Numbered from the stretch's first letter, positions 38,714 through 49,822 are shown. The stretch is 64,000 nucleotides of DNA from Pectobacterium cacticida (GCF_036885195.1 NZ_CP133656.1:2046001-2110000); one strand, 5' to 3'. The notes: a model not told the origin generated them from the letters alone. Numbers and translations are program-made.

Positions 38714-39598
38714 TCAGCCGTTGCGTTTCGGCTTTGGCGACGAGCGGCGGGCTGGCGCATTGTTGATCTGGCTATGGCGTTTTACCGCGCGACGGATCTG
38801 GTTCGCCTTGACCCGACGGCGCTCGCGCTCGACAGGCAATTTCGATATGGTTTCTGGCGGAAGTTGCACTAATTCACGCAGATAGTTCAACTGTTCCAAC
38901 GGCATTTCGGCCCAACCGCCGCGAGGAATGCCTTTCGGTAAGGTAATATCCCCGTAACGCACACGGATCAGGCGGCTAACCTGAACACCTACCGCCTCCC
39001 ACAGACGGCGAACTTCGCGGTTACGCCCTTCCGTCAAGGTTACGTTATACCACTGATTCAGGCCTTCGCCTCCCTGATAGCGGATAGTACGGAACGACGC
39101 CGGGCCATCTTCCAATGAAATGCCTTTACTTAATTGTTTGATCTTTTCGTCATTAACTTCGCCAAAGACCCGCACGGCATACTCACGCTCAACCTCATGG
39201 CTGGGGTGCATCAGGCGATTTGCAAGCTCACCGTCAGTCGTAAAGAGCAGAAGACCAGATGTATTCACATCAAGGCGCCCTACCGCGATCCAGCGAGACC
39301 CCTGAATTTTTGGCAGGCGATCAAATACCGTAGGCCGACCATCAGGATCGCTGCGAGTACACAACTCACCTTCCGGTTTGTAGTACATCAGGACACGGCA
39401 CACCGTTTCTTCCGTTTCTTTTACGCTAACGAGATGACCATCAATACGAATTTTGGTGGCTTTCGTCACATCAACGCGATCGCCCAATGTGGCTATTTTA
39501 CCATCGACGCTAACACGCCCGGCCTGAATAATACCTTCAATTTCGCGGCGTGAGCCATGTCCGGCGCGCGCCAGAACTTTTTGTAACTTTTCGCTCAT
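38714..39598 (-). CDS. rluB: 23S rRNA pseudouridine-2605 synthase RluB
   Basis: A 294-residue RsuA-family pseudouridine synthase. It has the N-terminal S4 RNA-binding domain ([17 protein letters not shown]) and the catalytic motif [17 protein letters not shown] with the nucleophilic Asp. A basic C-terminal tail ([18 protein letters not shown]) is usual in RluB. The start at 39598 (MSEKLQKVL) matches E. coli; the longer frame from 39649 is not needed. Confidence 0.94.
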   Translation of the reverse strand: MSEKLQKVLARAGHGSRREIEGIIQAGRVSVDGKIATLGDRVDVTKATKIRIDGHLVSVKETEETVCRVLMYYKPEGELCTRSDPDGRPTVFDRLPKIQGSRWIAVGRLDVNTSGLLLFTTDGELANRLMHPSHEVEREYAVRVFGEVNDEKIKQLSKGISLEDGPASFRTIRYQGGEGLNQWYNVTLTEGRNREVRRLWEAVGVQVSRLIRVRYGDITLPKGIPRGGWAEMPLEQLNYLRELVQLPPETISKLPVERERRRVKANQIRRAVKRHSQINNAPARRSSPKPKRNG

Positions 39599-39787
39599 TG
39601 AGCAACCTCTAATGTCGCCTTCCCAGGCGTCAGGGAAAATCATAACCACTATTAAAATCAGCAGGTTATATAAAAATCATTCGTAGTCTCTAACAACCGC
39701 GCGATTATACCTGCCTGCGTACCATTTGTATCGCTATTGTTTTTGTATCGTTATGTTATCGCACATCGTTATAACGTATCGACGCGC

Positions 39788-40408
39788 TTACAAAAATGGC
39801 GTGATATCGCCCGTGCCCTCGCGGACGACGCGCGGTGAGGCATCAGTCAGGTCGATCACAGTCGTTGGCTGCTGGCCAATCGAACCGCCGTGAATAACCA
39901 AATCCACGCGTTTGCCTAATCTTTCCTGAATCTCATCTGGATCGGATTCGGCGAAATCATTGCCGGGTAGCATCAGTGTCGTCGACATTAATGGCTCATT
40001 GAGCGCAGCGAGCAAATCCAGTGCAATCGGATTCGATGGCACGCGCAGACCGATGGTTTTACGCTTTTCATTCATTAAGCGCCGGGGGACTTCCTTCGTG
40101 GCTTTCAGAATAAAAGTATAGTTACCCGGCGTATTATTTTTGATTAAGCGGAAGGCGGCGTTATCCACATGGGCATACGTCGATAACTCGGACAAATCGC
40201 GACACACCAAGGTGAAGTTATGATCGTTACCCAAATCGCGAATCCGACAAATGCGCTCAAGCGCGTTTTTTTCACCGACCATACAGCCCAATGCATAGCC
40301 GGAATCCGTTGGATAAACGATCACCCCGCCTTTTTGCAAAACTTCCACCGATTGCGCAATCAATCGCGGTTGTGGATTCTGCGGATGAATATAGAAAAAC
40401 TGGCTCAT
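39788..40408 (-). CDS. yciO: YrdC/Sua5-domain protein YciO
   Basis: A 206-residue YrdC-fold protein, exactly the length of E. coli YciO. Nucleotide and RNA-binding residues of the fold are seen in IVYPTDSGYALGC, LGNDHNFTLVC and GLRVPSNPIA. TsaC (YrdC) makes threonylcarbamoyl-AMP for tRNA t6A; YciO is a paralogue whose own activity is less certain. The start at 40408 (MSQFFYIHPQNPQ) was chosen to match the family. Confidence 0.92.
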   Translation of the reverse strand: MSQFFYIHPQNPQPRLIAQSVEVLQKGGVIVYPTDSGYALGCMVGEKNALERICRIRDLGNDHNFTLVCRDLSELSTYAHVDNAAFRLIKNNTPGNYTFILKATKEVPRRLMNEKRKTIGLRVPSNPIALDLLAALNEPLMSTTLMLPGNDFAESDPDEIQERLGKRVDLVIHGGSIGQQPTTVIDLTDASPRVVREGTGDITPFL

Positions 40409-40542
40409 GACTTTACCTCTACTCTCTGACATTTCGCGGTTTGCTCGTTCCTTCCCGCGTCAAGCTGCAATGCGTTATTATAGAACGAGACAGCGGCAAA
40501 AAATGGTATTTCATACGTTATGGCGTACACAGCAATGCGCGC

Positions 40543-41427
40543 TTATTGTGCCAATAATGGATGATGCCACACGGGGTCGACACCGGCAGGGAGCCACAGT
40601 TTACGCCCTAACTCAATCCAGGCGCACGGCAGATGGAAATCTGAACCTTGCGACGCCAGTAAATTGGCATCGCGCGCATAACGACCAAGCTGCGCACGTT
40701 CCTCTGGTGCCTGTTGGCACTGGGCCACTTCCATTGCAATGCCCCCACCTTCTGCAAACGTCGCTATCAGGCGTTTTAGCCATTTAGCTGTCAGATCATA
40801 GCGCCCCGGGTGCGCTAAAACCGACACGCCACCGGATTGATGAATCGCGTCTATTGCTTGCGGAATACTACACCATTGCGGCGGCACATAGCCCGTCTTC
40901 CCCTTTGCTAAATACTTTTTAAAGACCTGATTCATATTCGCCGCGATACCTAATTCAATCAAATAACGAGCGAAATGCGCTCGCGTGATCTGCCCCCCGG
41001 TCGCCATACGCTGTGCGCCTGCCAGCGCATCGGGAATACGCGATTTTTCCAACCGGACGGCAATCTGTTCTGCCCGACGCAGTCGGTTATCCGCCTGCTG
41101 TTGCAGTAATCCAGTTAACGCCGGATGCGCGACCTCCACGCCTAGCCCAACAATATGGATCTCATGGTTTTCCCACAGCGTGGAGATCTCCACCCCCGGA
41201 ATCAGCCGCAACGGCAGCGCTTGCTGCGCAATGGTCTGTTGCGCTTCTGCAAGACCGCCGATCGTATCGTGATCGGTGATGGCCAGCACGTTTACCCGCA
41301 TGTCGACGGCCCGACAGACGAGTGCCGTTGGCGTTAACAGCCCATCGGATGCCGTTGTGTGGCTATGTAAGTCATAAAGTGGGAATGGTGTTACTAATTG
41401 AGAGTCTTCTGGCACAACCCTGTCCAT
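40543..41427 (-). CDS. rnm: PHP-domain 5'-3' exoribonuclease Rnm (RNase AM, YciV/TrpH)
   Basis: A 294-residue PHP-fold phosphoesterase. Metal-ligand motifs are DLHSHTTASDG, ITDHDTIGG, PGVEIS, LAHPGRYD and GSDFH, in the usual order. In E. coli the protein trims 5' ends of rRNAs and processes short RNAs. It is divergent from the trp promoter, its conserved neighbour. The start at 41427 is ATG. Confidence 0.92.
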   Translation of the reverse strand: MDRVVPEDSQLVTPFPLYDLHSHTTASDGLLTPTALVCRAVDMRVNVLAITDHDTIGGLAEAQQTIAQQALPLRLIPGVEISTLWENHEIHIVGLGVEVAHPALTGLLQQQADNRLRRAEQIAVRLEKSRIPDALAGAQRMATGGQITRAHFARYLIELGIAANMNQVFKKYLAKGKTGYVPPQWCSIPQAIDAIHQSGGVSVLAHPGRYDLTAKWLKRLIATFAEGGGIAMEVAQCQQAPEERAQLGRYARDANLLASQGSDFHLPCAWIELGRKLWLPAGVDPVWHHPLLAQ

Positions 41428-41522
41428 CGATAATAAGGTGAAGGCCGCATGATGCCATTAATCATAAGTAAAGGGTAATGCCCGCCATTTTTCTGGGTAA
41501 TAAAATAATCCTATCGAAGGTG

Positions 41523-41557
41523 TTGACATTTCGTCAACGAACCAGTTAACTAGTACA
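41523..41557 (+). promoter_or_regulatory. trp promoter with TrpR operator
   Basis: TTGACA (41523-41528) and TTAACT (41546-41551) are 17 bases apart. The palindrome CGAACCAGTTAACTAGTACA (41538-41557) covers the -10 box and differs by only a few bases from the E. coli trp operator. This predicts tryptophan-dependent repression by TrpR. Confidence 0.92.
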
Positions 41558-41602
41558 CAGGCTCAGCGCAGTAATCTGAACAGAAATAGCGAGATAATGA
41601 TA

Positions 41603-41665
41603 ATGGCAATGCAAAAAACGATGAAGCATGGTTGGTGGCACTCCTCCCTATCGCGGGTGGACTGA
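41603..41665 (+). CDS. trpL: trp operon leader peptide
   Basis: A 20-codon leader, MAMQKTMKHGWWHSSLSRVD, with tandem Trp codons at positions 11-12. The ATG at 41603 sits nine bases after GAG; an in-frame ATG at 41597 is too close. Ribosome stalling at Trp-Trp would leave GCGGGT (41653-41658) free to pair with ACCCGC (41704-41709) and break the terminator stem. Confidence 0.92.
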   Translation: MAMQKTMKHGWWHSSLSRVD

Positions 41666-41703
41666 TCACGCATCGCTGTTGTCACACATGCAGATATTCC
41701 AAG

Positions 41704-41729
41704 ACCCGCTTAACGTAGCGGGTTTTTTT
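41704..41729 (+). terminator. trp attenuator
   Basis: ACCCGCT (41704-41710) and AGCGGGT (41717-41723), six-base loop, then a run of T to 41729: an intrinsic terminator between trpL and trpE. Its left arm can instead pair with GCGGGT in the leader. Confidence 0.92.
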
Positions 41730-41761
41730 ATTTGATGGACACACATTTAGCGGGTAGCAAA

Positions 41762-43324
41762 ATGCAAACAACACAACCTAAACTGGAATTGCTGCGTACC
41801 GAAGCCGTTTACCGCAACGACCCAAGTACCCTCTTCCTCCAACTCTGCGGCGACAGAGCGGCGACATTGCTATTAGAGTCGGCTGAGATCGATAGCAAGG
41901 AAAACCTGAAAAGCCTATTAATCATCGATAGCGCTCTACGCATCACCGCGCTCGGTCAACAGGTTTCCATTCAGGCTTTAAGCGCCAATGGCGCTAGCCT
42001 GCTGCCCCTTCTGGACGACGCATTACCTCGCGAAGTCATCAATCAACCGCGTCCTAACGGGCGGGAACTGACTTTCCCACTGGCCGATACCCAGCAAGAC
42101 GAAGACGCGCGCCTGCGCTCACTGTCCGTGTTTGATGCCTTACGCCAGATCCTGACACTGGTCGCCTGCCCCCCCGATGAGCGTGAGGCCATGTTCCTCG
42201 GCGGGCTATTTGCCTACGATTTGGTGGCTGGATTTGAAACCTTGCCCGCGCTAAGCCAGGATCAGCGTTGCCCGGATTTTTGTTTTTATCTGGCAGAAAC
42301 GCTGCTGGTGCTTGACCACCAAAAGCAGGTGACCACGCTGCAAGCCAGCCTGTTTACGCCCAATCACCACGAAAGACAGCGGCTACAGCAACGTCTCTCG
42401 CAATTACAGGATCAGCTACTCCAGCCCGCGCCAATACTCCCGCGCCAATCTATCGAAAACATGACGTTAAGCTGTAATCAAAGCGACGAAGCTTTTGGCG
42501 CGGTGGTCAGCCACATGCAGGAAGCCATTCGCGTGGGCGAAATTTTTCAAGTCGTCCCATCGCGTCGTTTTTCCCTGCCTTGCCCTTCACCACTTGCCGC
42601 CTACCAAACGCTGAAAGATAACAACCCTAGCCCTTACATGTTTTACATGCAGGATCAGGATTTTACGCTATTCGGCGCGTCACCGGAGAGTTCGCTGAAA
42701 TACGATGCCGATACCCGTCAAATCGAAATCTATCCCATTGCCGGTACACGCCCGCGTGGTCGCCGGGCCGATGGAACGCTGGATCGCGATCTCGACAGCC
42801 GCATCGAATTGGAAATGCGAACCGACCATAAAGAACTGGCAGAACACCTGATGCTGGTTGATTTGGCCCGTAACGATCTGGCGCGTATCTGCCAGCCGGG
42901 CAGCCGTTACGTGGCGGATTTGACCAAGGTTGACCGCTACTCCTTCGTCATGCATCTGGTGTCGCGTGTCGTCGGCACGCTACGTGAAGATTTGGACGTC
43001 CTGCACGCCTATCGCGCCTGCATGAATATGGGTACGCTCAGCGGCGCACCGAAAGTCAGGGCGATGCAATTGATTGCCGAGAGTGAAAAAACCCGACGCG
43101 GTAGCTACGGCGGCGCGGTCGGCTACTTTACCGCACATGGCGATTTGGATACGTGCATCGTCATTCGCTCCGCTTATGTCGAAGATGGCATTGCTACCGT
43201 TCAGGCTGGCGCTGGCGTCGTGCTGGATTCCAACCCTCAGGCGGAAGCTGACGAAACGCGCAATAAGGCGCGCGCCGTCCTGCGCGCTATCGCCACCGCG
43301 CATCATGCAAAGGAGATCTTCTGA
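41762..43324 (+). CDS. trpE: Anthranilate synthase component I
   Basis: A 520-residue subunit that makes anthranilate from chorismate with ammonia from TrpG. The LLESAEID motif near residue 38 is the tryptophan feedback site. The chorismate-binding core includes [37 protein letters not shown] and [11 protein letters not shown]. The ATG at 41762 ([11 protein letters not shown]) gives exactly the E. coli length; an in-frame ATG at 41735 would add nine residues. Confidence 0.96.
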   Translation: MQTTQPKLELLRTEAVYRNDPSTLFLQLCGDRAATLLLESAEIDSKENLKSLLIIDSALRITALGQQVSIQALSANGASLLPLLDDALPREVINQPRPNGRELTFPLADTQQDEDARLRSLSVFDALRQILTLVACPPDEREAMFLGGLFAYDLVAGFETLPALSQDQRCPDFCFYLAETLLVLDHQKQVTTLQASLFTPNHHERQRLQQRLSQLQDQLLQPAPILPRQSIENMTLSCNQSDEAFGAVVSHMQEAIRVGEIFQVVPSRRFSLPCPSPLAAYQTLKDNNPSPYMFYMQDQDFTLFGASPESSLKYDADTRQIEIYPIAGTRPRGRRADGTLDRDLDSRIELEMRTDHKELAEHLMLVDLARNDLARICQPGSRYVADLTKVDRYSFVMHLVSRVVGTLREDLDVLHAYRACMNMGTLSGAPKVRAMQLIAESEKTRRGSYGGAVGYFTAHGDLDTCIVIRSAYVEDGIATVQAGAGVVLDSNPQAEADETRNKARAVLRAIATAHHAKEIF

Positions 43325-43902
43325 TGGCCGACATTCTGCTACTCGATAATATCGACTCGTTCACCTACAACCTGGTGGATCAGCTACGCGCCAGCGGTCA
43401 TCAGGTTGTCATTTATCGTAACCATTTGCCCGCCGACGTCATCATCACGCACTTACAGCAAATGGAAACCCCGATTCTGATGCTCTCTCCCGGCCCCGGC
43501 ACCCCGGCAGCCGCAGGCTGTATGCCGGAACTGTTACAGCGCTTACGCGGTAAATTGCCCATTATCGGTATTTGCCTCGGCCATCAGGCCATTGTGGAAG
43601 CTTACGGCGGTCATGTCGGTCAGGCCGGAGAAATCCTGCATGGCAAGGCATCAGTCATCGACCACGATGGCTGCGCCATGTTCAGCGACTTGCCGCATCC
43701 GTTACCGGTGGCTCGTTATCACTCGCTGGTTGGCAGTTGCATTCCGGCTACGCTGACCGTTAACGCCCATATCGACACGATGGTGATGGCGGTGCGTAAC
43801 GATGCCGACCGAGTTTGCGGTTTTCAATTCCACCCAGAGTCGATCCTGACCACCCATGGCGCTCGGTTACTGGAACAAACGCTGGCATGGGCGCTGGCCT
43901 AA
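43324..43902 (+). CDS. trpG: Anthranilate synthase component II (glutamine amidotransferase), stand-alone
   Basis: A 192-residue class I glutamine amidotransferase supplying ammonia to TrpE. The nucleophilic Cys is in GICLGHQAI and the His-Glu pair in FQFHPESIL. Its ATG overlaps the trpE stop by one base. In E. coli and Salmonella trpG is fused to trpD; here it ends with its own stop, and trpD begins 65 bases later, as in Serratia. Confidence 0.96.
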   Translation: MADILLLDNIDSFTYNLVDQLRASGHQVVIYRNHLPADVIITHLQQMETPILMLSPGPGTPAAAGCMPELLQRLRGKLPIIGICLGHQAIVEAYGGHVGQAGEILHGKASVIDHDGCAMFSDLPHPLPVARYHSLVGSCIPATLTVNAHIDTMVMAVRNDADRVCGFQFHPESILTTHGARLLEQTLAWALA

Positions 43903-43967
43903 TACGGGATACATTGGTGCAACACGCTATAACGCCAAAATCATCTACAGCTCAGAACGGATTTATT

Positions 43968-44966
43968 ATGCAAAACATACTGGAAAAATTATATCAAGCC
44001 GAACCCATCAGCCGTCAGGAAAGCCAGGCGCTATTTGGCGCGGTTATCCGCGGCGAACTCAAAGACAGCCAATTGGCCGCCGCGTTGATTAGCATGAAAG
44101 TGCGCGGCGAGCACCCCGATGAAATCGCTGGCGCAGCCGCGGCGTTATTGGCCGATGCACAACCGTTTCCACGTCCTGATTATTTATTTGCCGACATCGT
44201 CGGGACCGGCGGCGATGGCACCAATAGCATCAATATCTCAACGGCCAGTGCTTTTGTCGCCGCCAGTTGCGGGCTGAAAATCGCCAAGCATGGTAACCGC
44301 AGCGTGTCCAGTCGTTCGGGTTCCTCCGATCTGCTCGCCGCTTTTGGCATCAAACTGGATATGAGCGCCCAGGACGCTCGCCAGGCGCTGGATGATTTAG
44401 GCGTGTGTTTCCTGTTCGCCCCGCAGTATCATCTGGGCTTTCGTCATGCCATGCCAGTGCGCCAGCAGCTCAAAACGCGCACCGTCTTCAACGTATTGGG
44501 GCCGTTAGTGAATCCAGCCCGGCCACCACTGGCATTGATCGGCGTTTACAGTCCTGAATTAGTTCGCCCCATCGCCGAAACGCTGAAGGTACTGGGCTAC
44601 CAGCGTGCGGCGGTTGTCCACGGTGGCGGAATGGATGAAGTCGCGATCCATGCACCAACGCAGGTAGCCGAGTTGAATAACGGGACAATTGAAACCTACC
44701 AACTGACGCACCGCGATTTTGGTCTGGAGACTTATCCGCTGTCGGCATTACAAGGCGGTACACCGGAAGAAAACCGTGACATTCTGGCCTCTCTACTACA
44801 AGGTAAAGGTGAACGTGCGCAGGCGGCAGCAGTTGCCGCCAACGTTGCCTTGCTGATGAGGCTGTTCGGGCAAGAAGATCTGCGCCAGAATGCGCAACAG
44901 GCACTTGAAATCATTCATAGCGGGCAGGCTTATCAGCGTGTTATTGCCCTGTCTGCCAGAGGATAA
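43968..44966 (+). CDS. trpD: Anthranilate phosphoribosyltransferase
   Basis: A 332-residue type III phosphoribosyltransferase fold enzyme joining anthranilate and PRPP. PRPP-binding [14 protein letters not shown] and [17 protein letters not shown] are intact, with HGGGMDEV. The start at 43968 ([12 protein letters not shown]) gives the stand-alone length. The frame extends upstream in phase but over trpG, so no fusion is implied. Confidence 0.95.
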   Translation: MQNILEKLYQAEPISRQESQALFGAVIRGELKDSQLAAALISMKVRGEHPDEIAGAAAALLADAQPFPRPDYLFADIVGTGGDGTNSINISTASAFVAASCGLKIAKHGNRSVSSRSGSSDLLAAFGIKLDMSAQDARQALDDLGVCFLFAPQYHLGFRHAMPVRQQLKTRTVFNVLGPLVNPARPPLALIGVYSPELVRPIAETLKVLGYQRAAVVHGGGMDEVAIHAPTQVAELNNGTIETYQLTHRDFGLETYPLSALQGGTPEENRDILASLLQGKGERAQAAAVAANVALLMRLFGQEDLRQNAQQALEIIHSGQAYQRVIALSARG

Positions 44967-44972
44967 CCCACC

Positions 44973-46340
44973 ATGCAGGACACCGTATTACATAACATTG
45001 TGCGTGATAAAGCGCGCTGGGTTGCGGAACGAGAGAAAGTGCAGCCGCTGGCCTCTTTTCAACATGAGATTGTTCCCAGCCAACGCGACTTTTATCAGGC
45101 GTTGAAACAGAACAGGCCTGCCTTTATTCTGGAGTGCAAGAAAGCCTCGCCGTCAAAAGGGCTGATCCGCGATGATTTTGACCCAATCGCCATTGCCAAG
45201 GTCTATAAGAGTTATGCGTCCGCCATTTCTGTGTTAACCGATGAGAAATATTTTCAGGGCGATTTTGCCTTTCTGCCCCAGGTCAGCGCGGCAGTTCATC
45301 AGCCGGTGTTGTGCAAAGACTTTATTATTACGCCCTACCAGATCTATCTGGCACGCTACTATCAGGCTGATGCTATTTTGCTGATGTTGTCTGTGTTAGA
45401 TGACACGCAGTACCGACAACTGGCCGAGGTGGCGCATAGTCTGAAGTTGGGCGTGTTAACGGAAGTCAGCAACGAAGAAGAGCTACAGCGTGCGATCCAA
45501 CTTGAGGCGCGCGTGGTCGGCATTAACAATCGCAATCTGCGCGATCTCTCGATTGACCTCAACCGAACCCGCACGCTGGCACCGCGTTTACCCGCCAGCG
45601 TCACGGTGATCAGCGAATCCGGCATCAACAACCATGCGCAGATTCGTGAACTCAGCGCCTTTGCCCAAGGCTTCTTGATCGGCAGTTCATTGATGTCTGA
45701 ACCCGACCTGAATAGCGCGGTACGTCGCGTTATTTTTGGCGAAAATAAAGTGTGCGGGCTAACACGCGCCGCCGACGCACAGGCGGCTTATCAAGCCGGC
45801 GCGCTGTACGGCGGGTTGATTTTCGTCGCAGATTCTCCGCGTCAGGTTGACGTTGAACAGGCGCTCGCCATCATGGCGGGCGCCCCGCTGCGCTACGTCG
45901 GCGTGTTTCGTCACGCACCAATCGACCATATCGTCGATGTTGCGACACGATTGCAGTTAGCGGCAGTGCAACTGCACGGCGATGAAAATCAACAAACCAT
46001 CGACCAGCTACGCCAACGTTTACCGCCGGCCTGCCAGATTTGGAAAGCACTGAGCATCGCGGATGTGCTACCAGAGCGCAACTTCACTCACGTTGACCGC
46101 TACGTATTTGACAACGGTCAGGGCGGCAGCGGAAAAACGTTCGATTGGTCATTACTGACTAATCAGTCGCTGGAAAACGTGCTGTTAGCCGGTGGTCTGA
46201 ACAGCGATAACTGCGCCCTCGCAGCACAACAGGGTTGTGCAGGGCTGGACTTCAATTCCGGGGTGGAAAGCGAACCGGGAAAAAAAGATTTACATAAAAT
46301 TGCGGCGGTTTTTGCGATATTGCACCAGCCACAATACTAA
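44973..46340 (+). CDS. trpCF: Bifunctional indole-3-glycerol-phosphate synthase / phosphoribosylanthranilate isomerase
   Basis: A 455-residue fusion. The N-terminal IGPS domain carries the catalytic Lys residues in [13 protein letters not shown] and [12 protein letters not shown], and Glu in [10 protein letters not shown]. The C-terminal PRAI domain has the catalytic Cys in [10 protein letters not shown] and Asp in [16 protein letters not shown]. The order of steps is PRAI then IGPS, though IGPS comes first in the chain. The ATG is six bases after the trpD stop. Confidence 0.95.
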   Translation: MQDTVLHNIVRDKARWVAEREKVQPLASFQHEIVPSQRDFYQALKQNRPAFILECKKASPSKGLIRDDFDPIAIAKVYKSYASAISVLTDEKYFQGDFAFLPQVSAAVHQPVLCKDFIITPYQIYLARYYQADAILLMLSVLDDTQYRQLAEVAHSLKLGVLTEVSNEEELQRAIQLEARVVGINNRNLRDLSIDLNRTRTLAPRLPASVTVISESGINNHAQIRELSAFAQGFLIGSSLMSEPDLNSAVRRVIFGENKVCGLTRAADAQAAYQAGALYGGLIFVADSPRQVDVEQALAIMAGAPLRYVGVFRHAPIDHIVDVATRLQLAAVQLHGDENQQTIDQLRQRLPPACQIWKALSIADVLPERNFTHVDRYVFDNGQGGSGKTFDWSLLTNQSLENVLLAGGLNSDNCALAAQQGCAGLDFNSGVESEPGKKDLHKIAAVFAILHQPQY

Positions 46341-46356
46341 AACAGACGGGAAAACG

Positions 46357-47547
46357 ATGACATTACTTAACCCTTATTTCGGCGAATTTGGCGGGCAGTT
46401 CGTTCCGCAGATCCTCATCCCGGCCTTACATCAATTGGAAGAGGCCTTCGTCAGTGCACAACAAGATCCTGCCTTTCAGGCTGAATTTGCCGATTTATTA
46501 AAAAATTATGCGGGCCGCCCGACGGCGTTAACCTTATGCCAAAACCTGACGGCGGGGACGAAAACCAGACTGTACCTAAAGCGCGAAGATTTACTGCACG
46601 GCGGCGCGCACAAAACCAATCAGGTGCTTGGACAGGCTTTATTAGCTAAACGCATGGGTAAAAGCGAAATTATCGCCGAAACCGGTGCGGGTCAACACGG
46701 CGTGGCAGCGGCGCTGGCGTGCGCGCTACTCGGTTTGAAATGTCGCATTTATATGGGTGCGAAGGACGTTGAACGCCAGTCACCGAATGTCTTCCGTATG
46801 CGCCTGATGGGGGCCGAGGTGATTCCGGTACATAGCGGCTCCTCTACGCTGAAAGATGCCTGTAACGAGGCGCTGCGTGACTGGTCAGGCAGCTATGAGA
46901 CTGCGCACTATCTGCTAGGAACGGCGGCTGGCCCGCATCCTTACCCGACTATCGTCAGAGAATTTCAGCGCATGATCGGTGAAGAGACGAAGGCGCAGAT
47001 TCTGGAAAAAGAAGGCCGTTTGCCCGATGCGGTGCTAGCCTGTGTTGGCGGCGGATCCAACGCGATCGGCATGTTCGCGGATTTCATCGATGAGGCGAAT
47101 GTCCGCTTGATTGGCGTTGAACCTGGGGGGTTAGGCATTGCAACCGGCCAGCACGGCGCACCGTTAAAGCATGGACGCGTCGGCATCTATTTCGGCATGA
47201 AGTCCCCTATGATGCAAACCTCCGACGGACAAATTGAAGAGTCCTATTCTATTTCCGCCGGGTTGGATTTCCCCTCTGTCGGGCCGCAGCACGCCTACCT
47301 GAACAGCATCGGGCGCGCAGATTATGTGTCGATTACTGATGATGAGGCATTGGACGCCTTCCAAACGCTCTGCCGCAGTGAAGGCATTATCCCCGCGCTA
47401 GAATCGTCCCACGCGCTGGCTTATGCCTTAAAGATGATTAAGGCGGAGCCGGAAAAGGAACAACTATTAGTCGTTAATTTGTCCGGTCGCGGTGATAAAG
47501 ACATCTTTAGCGTGTACGATATTTTGCAAGAGCGGGGAGAGATCTAA
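46357..47547 (+). CDS. trpB: Tryptophan synthase beta subunit
   Basis: A 396-residue PLP enzyme condensing indole with serine. The PLP Lys is in [12 protein letters not shown]; the phosphate-binding GGGSNAIG and the ETGAGQHG loop are present. The ATG at 46357 follows AGACGGGAAAACG; the stop overlaps trpA by one base. Confidence 0.97.
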   Translation: MTLLNPYFGEFGGQFVPQILIPALHQLEEAFVSAQQDPAFQAEFADLLKNYAGRPTALTLCQNLTAGTKTRLYLKREDLLHGGAHKTNQVLGQALLAKRMGKSEIIAETGAGQHGVAAALACALLGLKCRIYMGAKDVERQSPNVFRMRLMGAEVIPVHSGSSTLKDACNEALRDWSGSYETAHYLLGTAAGPHPYPTIVREFQRMIGEETKAQILEKEGRLPDAVLACVGGGSNAIGMFADFIDEANVRLIGVEPGGLGIATGQHGAPLKHGRVGIYFGMKSPMMQTSDGQIEESYSISAGLDFPSVGPQHAYLNSIGRADYVSITDDEALDAFQTLCRSEGIIPALESSHALAYALKMIKAEPEKEQLLVVNLSGRGDKDIFSVYDILQERGEI

Positions 47548-48353
47548 TGGAGCGTTATCAGCAGCTATTTACACGTCTGTCAGAGAAAAAAGAAGGTGCG
47601 TTCGTCCCCTTTGTTACCTTAGGCGACCCCTCCCCAAAGCAATCGCTGAAAATTATCGATACGTTGATTTCAGCCGGTGCCGATGCGCTGGAATTGGGCG
47701 TGCCGTTCTCCGATCCCTTAGCGGATGGCCCGACCATTCAGGACGCTAATTTACGCGCATTCGCCGCAGGCGTTACACCCGCGCGCTGTTTCGATATGTT
47801 GGCGAGTATACGTCAGCAGTATCCAGACATCCCGATTGGTCTGCTAATGTATGCCAATCTGGTCTTTAGCAATGGCATTGACGCATTCTATCAGCGCTGT
47901 GCGCAGGTCGGCGTCGATTCGGTGTTAGTGGCGGATGTTCCGGTGGAGGAATCAGCGCCTTTTCGCACCGCTGCGCTGCGACACGGTATTGCGCCTATCT
48001 TCATCTGTCCACCGAATGCTGATGATGAACTGTTGCGCGAGATTGCCTCTTATGGCCGTGGCTATACCTATCTGGTTTCGCGCGCGGGCGTGACTGGCAC
48101 GGAGAAACGTGCTCAGCTGCCGCTGAACCATCTGGTTGCCAAGCTTAATGCCTACCATGCCGCCCCACCGCTACAAGGTTTTGGCATTTCTGAACCCGCT
48201 CAGGTGCAAGAGACGCTAGCATCCGGCGCTGCAGGTGCCATATCTGGCTCAGCTATCGTGAGGATTATAGAAAAAAACCGTCATCAACCGGATACGATGT
48301 TGGCGGAGTTACATGATTTTGTGAAGAATATGAAAGCGGCTACACGTTTGTAA
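47547..48353 (+). CDS. trpA: Tryptophan synthase alpha subunit
   Basis: A 268-residue TIM barrel that releases indole from indole-3-glycerol phosphate and passes it to TrpB. Catalytic Glu and Asp are in [29 protein letters not shown] and the phosphate-binding GAISGSAIV are present. It is the last gene of the operon. Confidence 0.97.
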   Translation: MERYQQLFTRLSEKKEGAFVPFVTLGDPSPKQSLKIIDTLISAGADALELGVPFSDPLADGPTIQDANLRAFAAGVTPARCFDMLASIRQQYPDIPIGLLMYANLVFSNGIDAFYQRCAQVGVDSVLVADVPVEESAPFRTAALRHGIAPIFICPPNADDELLREIASYGRGYTYLVSRAGVTGTEKRAQLPLNHLVAKLNAYHAAPPLQGFGISEPAQVQETLASGAAGAISGSAIVRIIEKNRHQPDTMLAELHDFVKNMKAATRL

Positions 48354-48442
48354 CGCATGTGTGAGGTCGCTATCGGAACAGGGTAAGAAATAGCCCCTAC
48401 GCTATAAGTAGCGTTCCTTTTATCGATTTGTTTGCTCTGTGT

Positions 48443-48475
48443 AAAACGGCGAAGCTAAAAACTCGCCGTTTTTTA
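48443..48475 (+). terminator. trp operon terminator
   Basis: AAAACGGCGA (48443-48452) and TCGCCGTTTT (48463-48472) flank a ten-base loop and run into TTTTTTATTT, about 90 bases after trpA. Confidence 0.85.
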
Positions 48476-48509
48476 TTTCTGATAATGGTTGGCACAATAA
48501 AATAGGCAA

Positions 48510-49145
48510 TCAGAACCGATAGCCTACGCCAAACATGAAGGCCCACGGATCGAGACGAGTATGCACATTTTGTCGATCGTTACCGGCGTTAAACTTCACA
48601 TCGGTATCGATATCCATCCACCATACCGACATGTTAAGTAGCCAGTTTTTATCCAGGTTGTAATCTAACCCAGCCTGTGCGGCAACCCCCCATGAATTTT
48701 TCAGGCTCAGATCGCTTAATCCAGCGCCTTTCCCCGTATCATTGAATTTCTCATCAAAGAACAGTGTGTAATTTAGCCCTACCCCCAAATAGGGGCGCAA
48801 TTTATCTTCCCGTTCACCAAAATAGTACTGGGCAACCAGTGTCGGGGGCAGGTGTTTCACCTCGGCAATCGTCCCTGTGCTTCTCAAGCCCACTTTATGG
48901 TTAAACGGGGTCGCGGCAAGCAATTCAACACCAATATTATCCGTCACCATGTAGCTAAAGGTTAGTCCTAGTTGAGTATTGTTATTGACCTGGAATGATC
49001 CCAGGCTACCCAATACATTATCCGAACTTTCAACCGGACGAACTGTCGCGGTGCCAGCGCGTACAATAAAATCACCCGCTTGATGCGCCTGCGCCAACGC
49101 CGGCACCAGCGCCGTTGCCAACAATAAGAAAGCTGTCTTTTTCAT
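48510..49145 (-). CDS. ompW: Outer membrane protein OmpW
   Basis: A 211-residue eight-stranded beta-barrel. The signal peptide is cleaved after ALAQA (residue 21). Family blocks are HQAGDFIVRAGTATVRP, NNTQLGLTFSYM, and the terminal PWAFMFGVGYRF ending in the aromatic residue needed for barrel insertion. It probably lets small hydrophobic compounds cross the outer membrane. A perfect FNR-type box lies upstream (49292-49305). Confidence 0.94.
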   Translation of the reverse strand: MKKTAFLLLATALVPALAQAHQAGDFIVRAGTATVRPVESSDNVLGSLGSFQVNNNTQLGLTFSYMVTDNIGVELLAATPFNHKVGLRSTGTIAEVKHLPPTLVAQYYFGEREDKLRPYLGVGLNYTLFFDEKFNDTGKGAGLSDLSLKNSWGVAAQAGLDYNLDKNWLLNMSVWWMDIDTDVKFNAGNDRQNVHTRLDPWAFMFGVGYRF

Positions 49146-49291
49146 TACCCACTCCATTCACAGGGTTTAAATTTCGAGCGGAATATAACCCTAAGTAGGT
49201 ATTTTTGTTTTAACCCAGATCACATCTCTTAACGTTTTAACGCCCGAATTGCATTGAATCATTTATTACTAACTGATTAATATTCCTAATA

Positions 49292-49305
49292 TTGATTTAG
49301 ATCAA
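49292..49305. promoter_or_regulatory. FNR-type box between ompW and ykgJ
   Basis: TTGATTTAGATCAA is a perfect match to TTGAT-N4-ATCAA. It is about 147 bases from the ompW start and 113 bases from the ykgJ-like start. ompW is known to respond to oxygen in enterobacteria. Confidence 0.7.
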
Positions 49306-49417
49306 AAACCAAATAACGAACATAAAATGCCCGTGTGGCAAATTGCATTACCATGTCGCCGCATTCAGCGGTAAATTTTATTTTCATTAACGTGAATTAG
49401 AGCCAGTTAGTCATCAC

Positions 49418-49822
49418 ATGAGCGATAACGTTTGTATGCACTGCGGCGCATGCTGCGGTTTCTTCAGAGTGTCTTTCTATTGGGCGGAAGCGGATGACGG
49501 TGGCGGGTTGGTGCCTTCGCAACTTACCGAACCACTGACGCCATTTCTGTGCTGCATGGCGGGCACAAATAGCAAAAAACCCCGTTGTCAGGCGCTGGAA
49601 GGCCGCATTGGCGATGCCGTTAGGTGCGCGATTTATGATAATCGCCCTTCACCGTGCCGCGAGTTTATGCCATCAGGCGAGAATGGGCAGATCAATGAGG
49701 CCTGCGACCGGGCACGGGCAAGCTACGGCTTGCCGCCTTTGGCGCCCCTTCTGGCGGATTCCGGTAATACTGGCGGGCAAAAATGTGTCATGTCGTCGCC
49801 GGGGTGCCACAACACGGATTAA
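49418..49822 (+). CDS. ykgJ: Cysteine-cluster protein YkgJ
   Basis: A 134-residue cytoplasmic protein of the zinc/iron-chelating UPF0153 family: [11 protein letters not shown] near the N-terminus, then [24 protein letters not shown] and [16 protein letters not shown]. This Cys-rich layout suggests metal or Fe-S binding; its function is not known. It keeps its start despite being in a different neighbourhood from E. coli K-12 ykgJ. Confidence 0.85.
   Translation: MSDNVCMHCGACCGFFRVSFYWAEADDGGGLVPSQLTEPLTPFLCCMAGTNSKKPRCQALEGRIGDAVRCAIYDNRPSPCREFMPSGENGQINEACDRARASYGLPPLAPLLADSGNTGGQKCVMSSPGCHNTD

Noticed and set aside
43815..43967. Upstream in-frame extension of trpD suggesting a TrpG-TrpD fusion.
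   Set aside because: The extension is out of phase with trpG, and trpG is complete with its own stop; trpD has the usual start at 43968.
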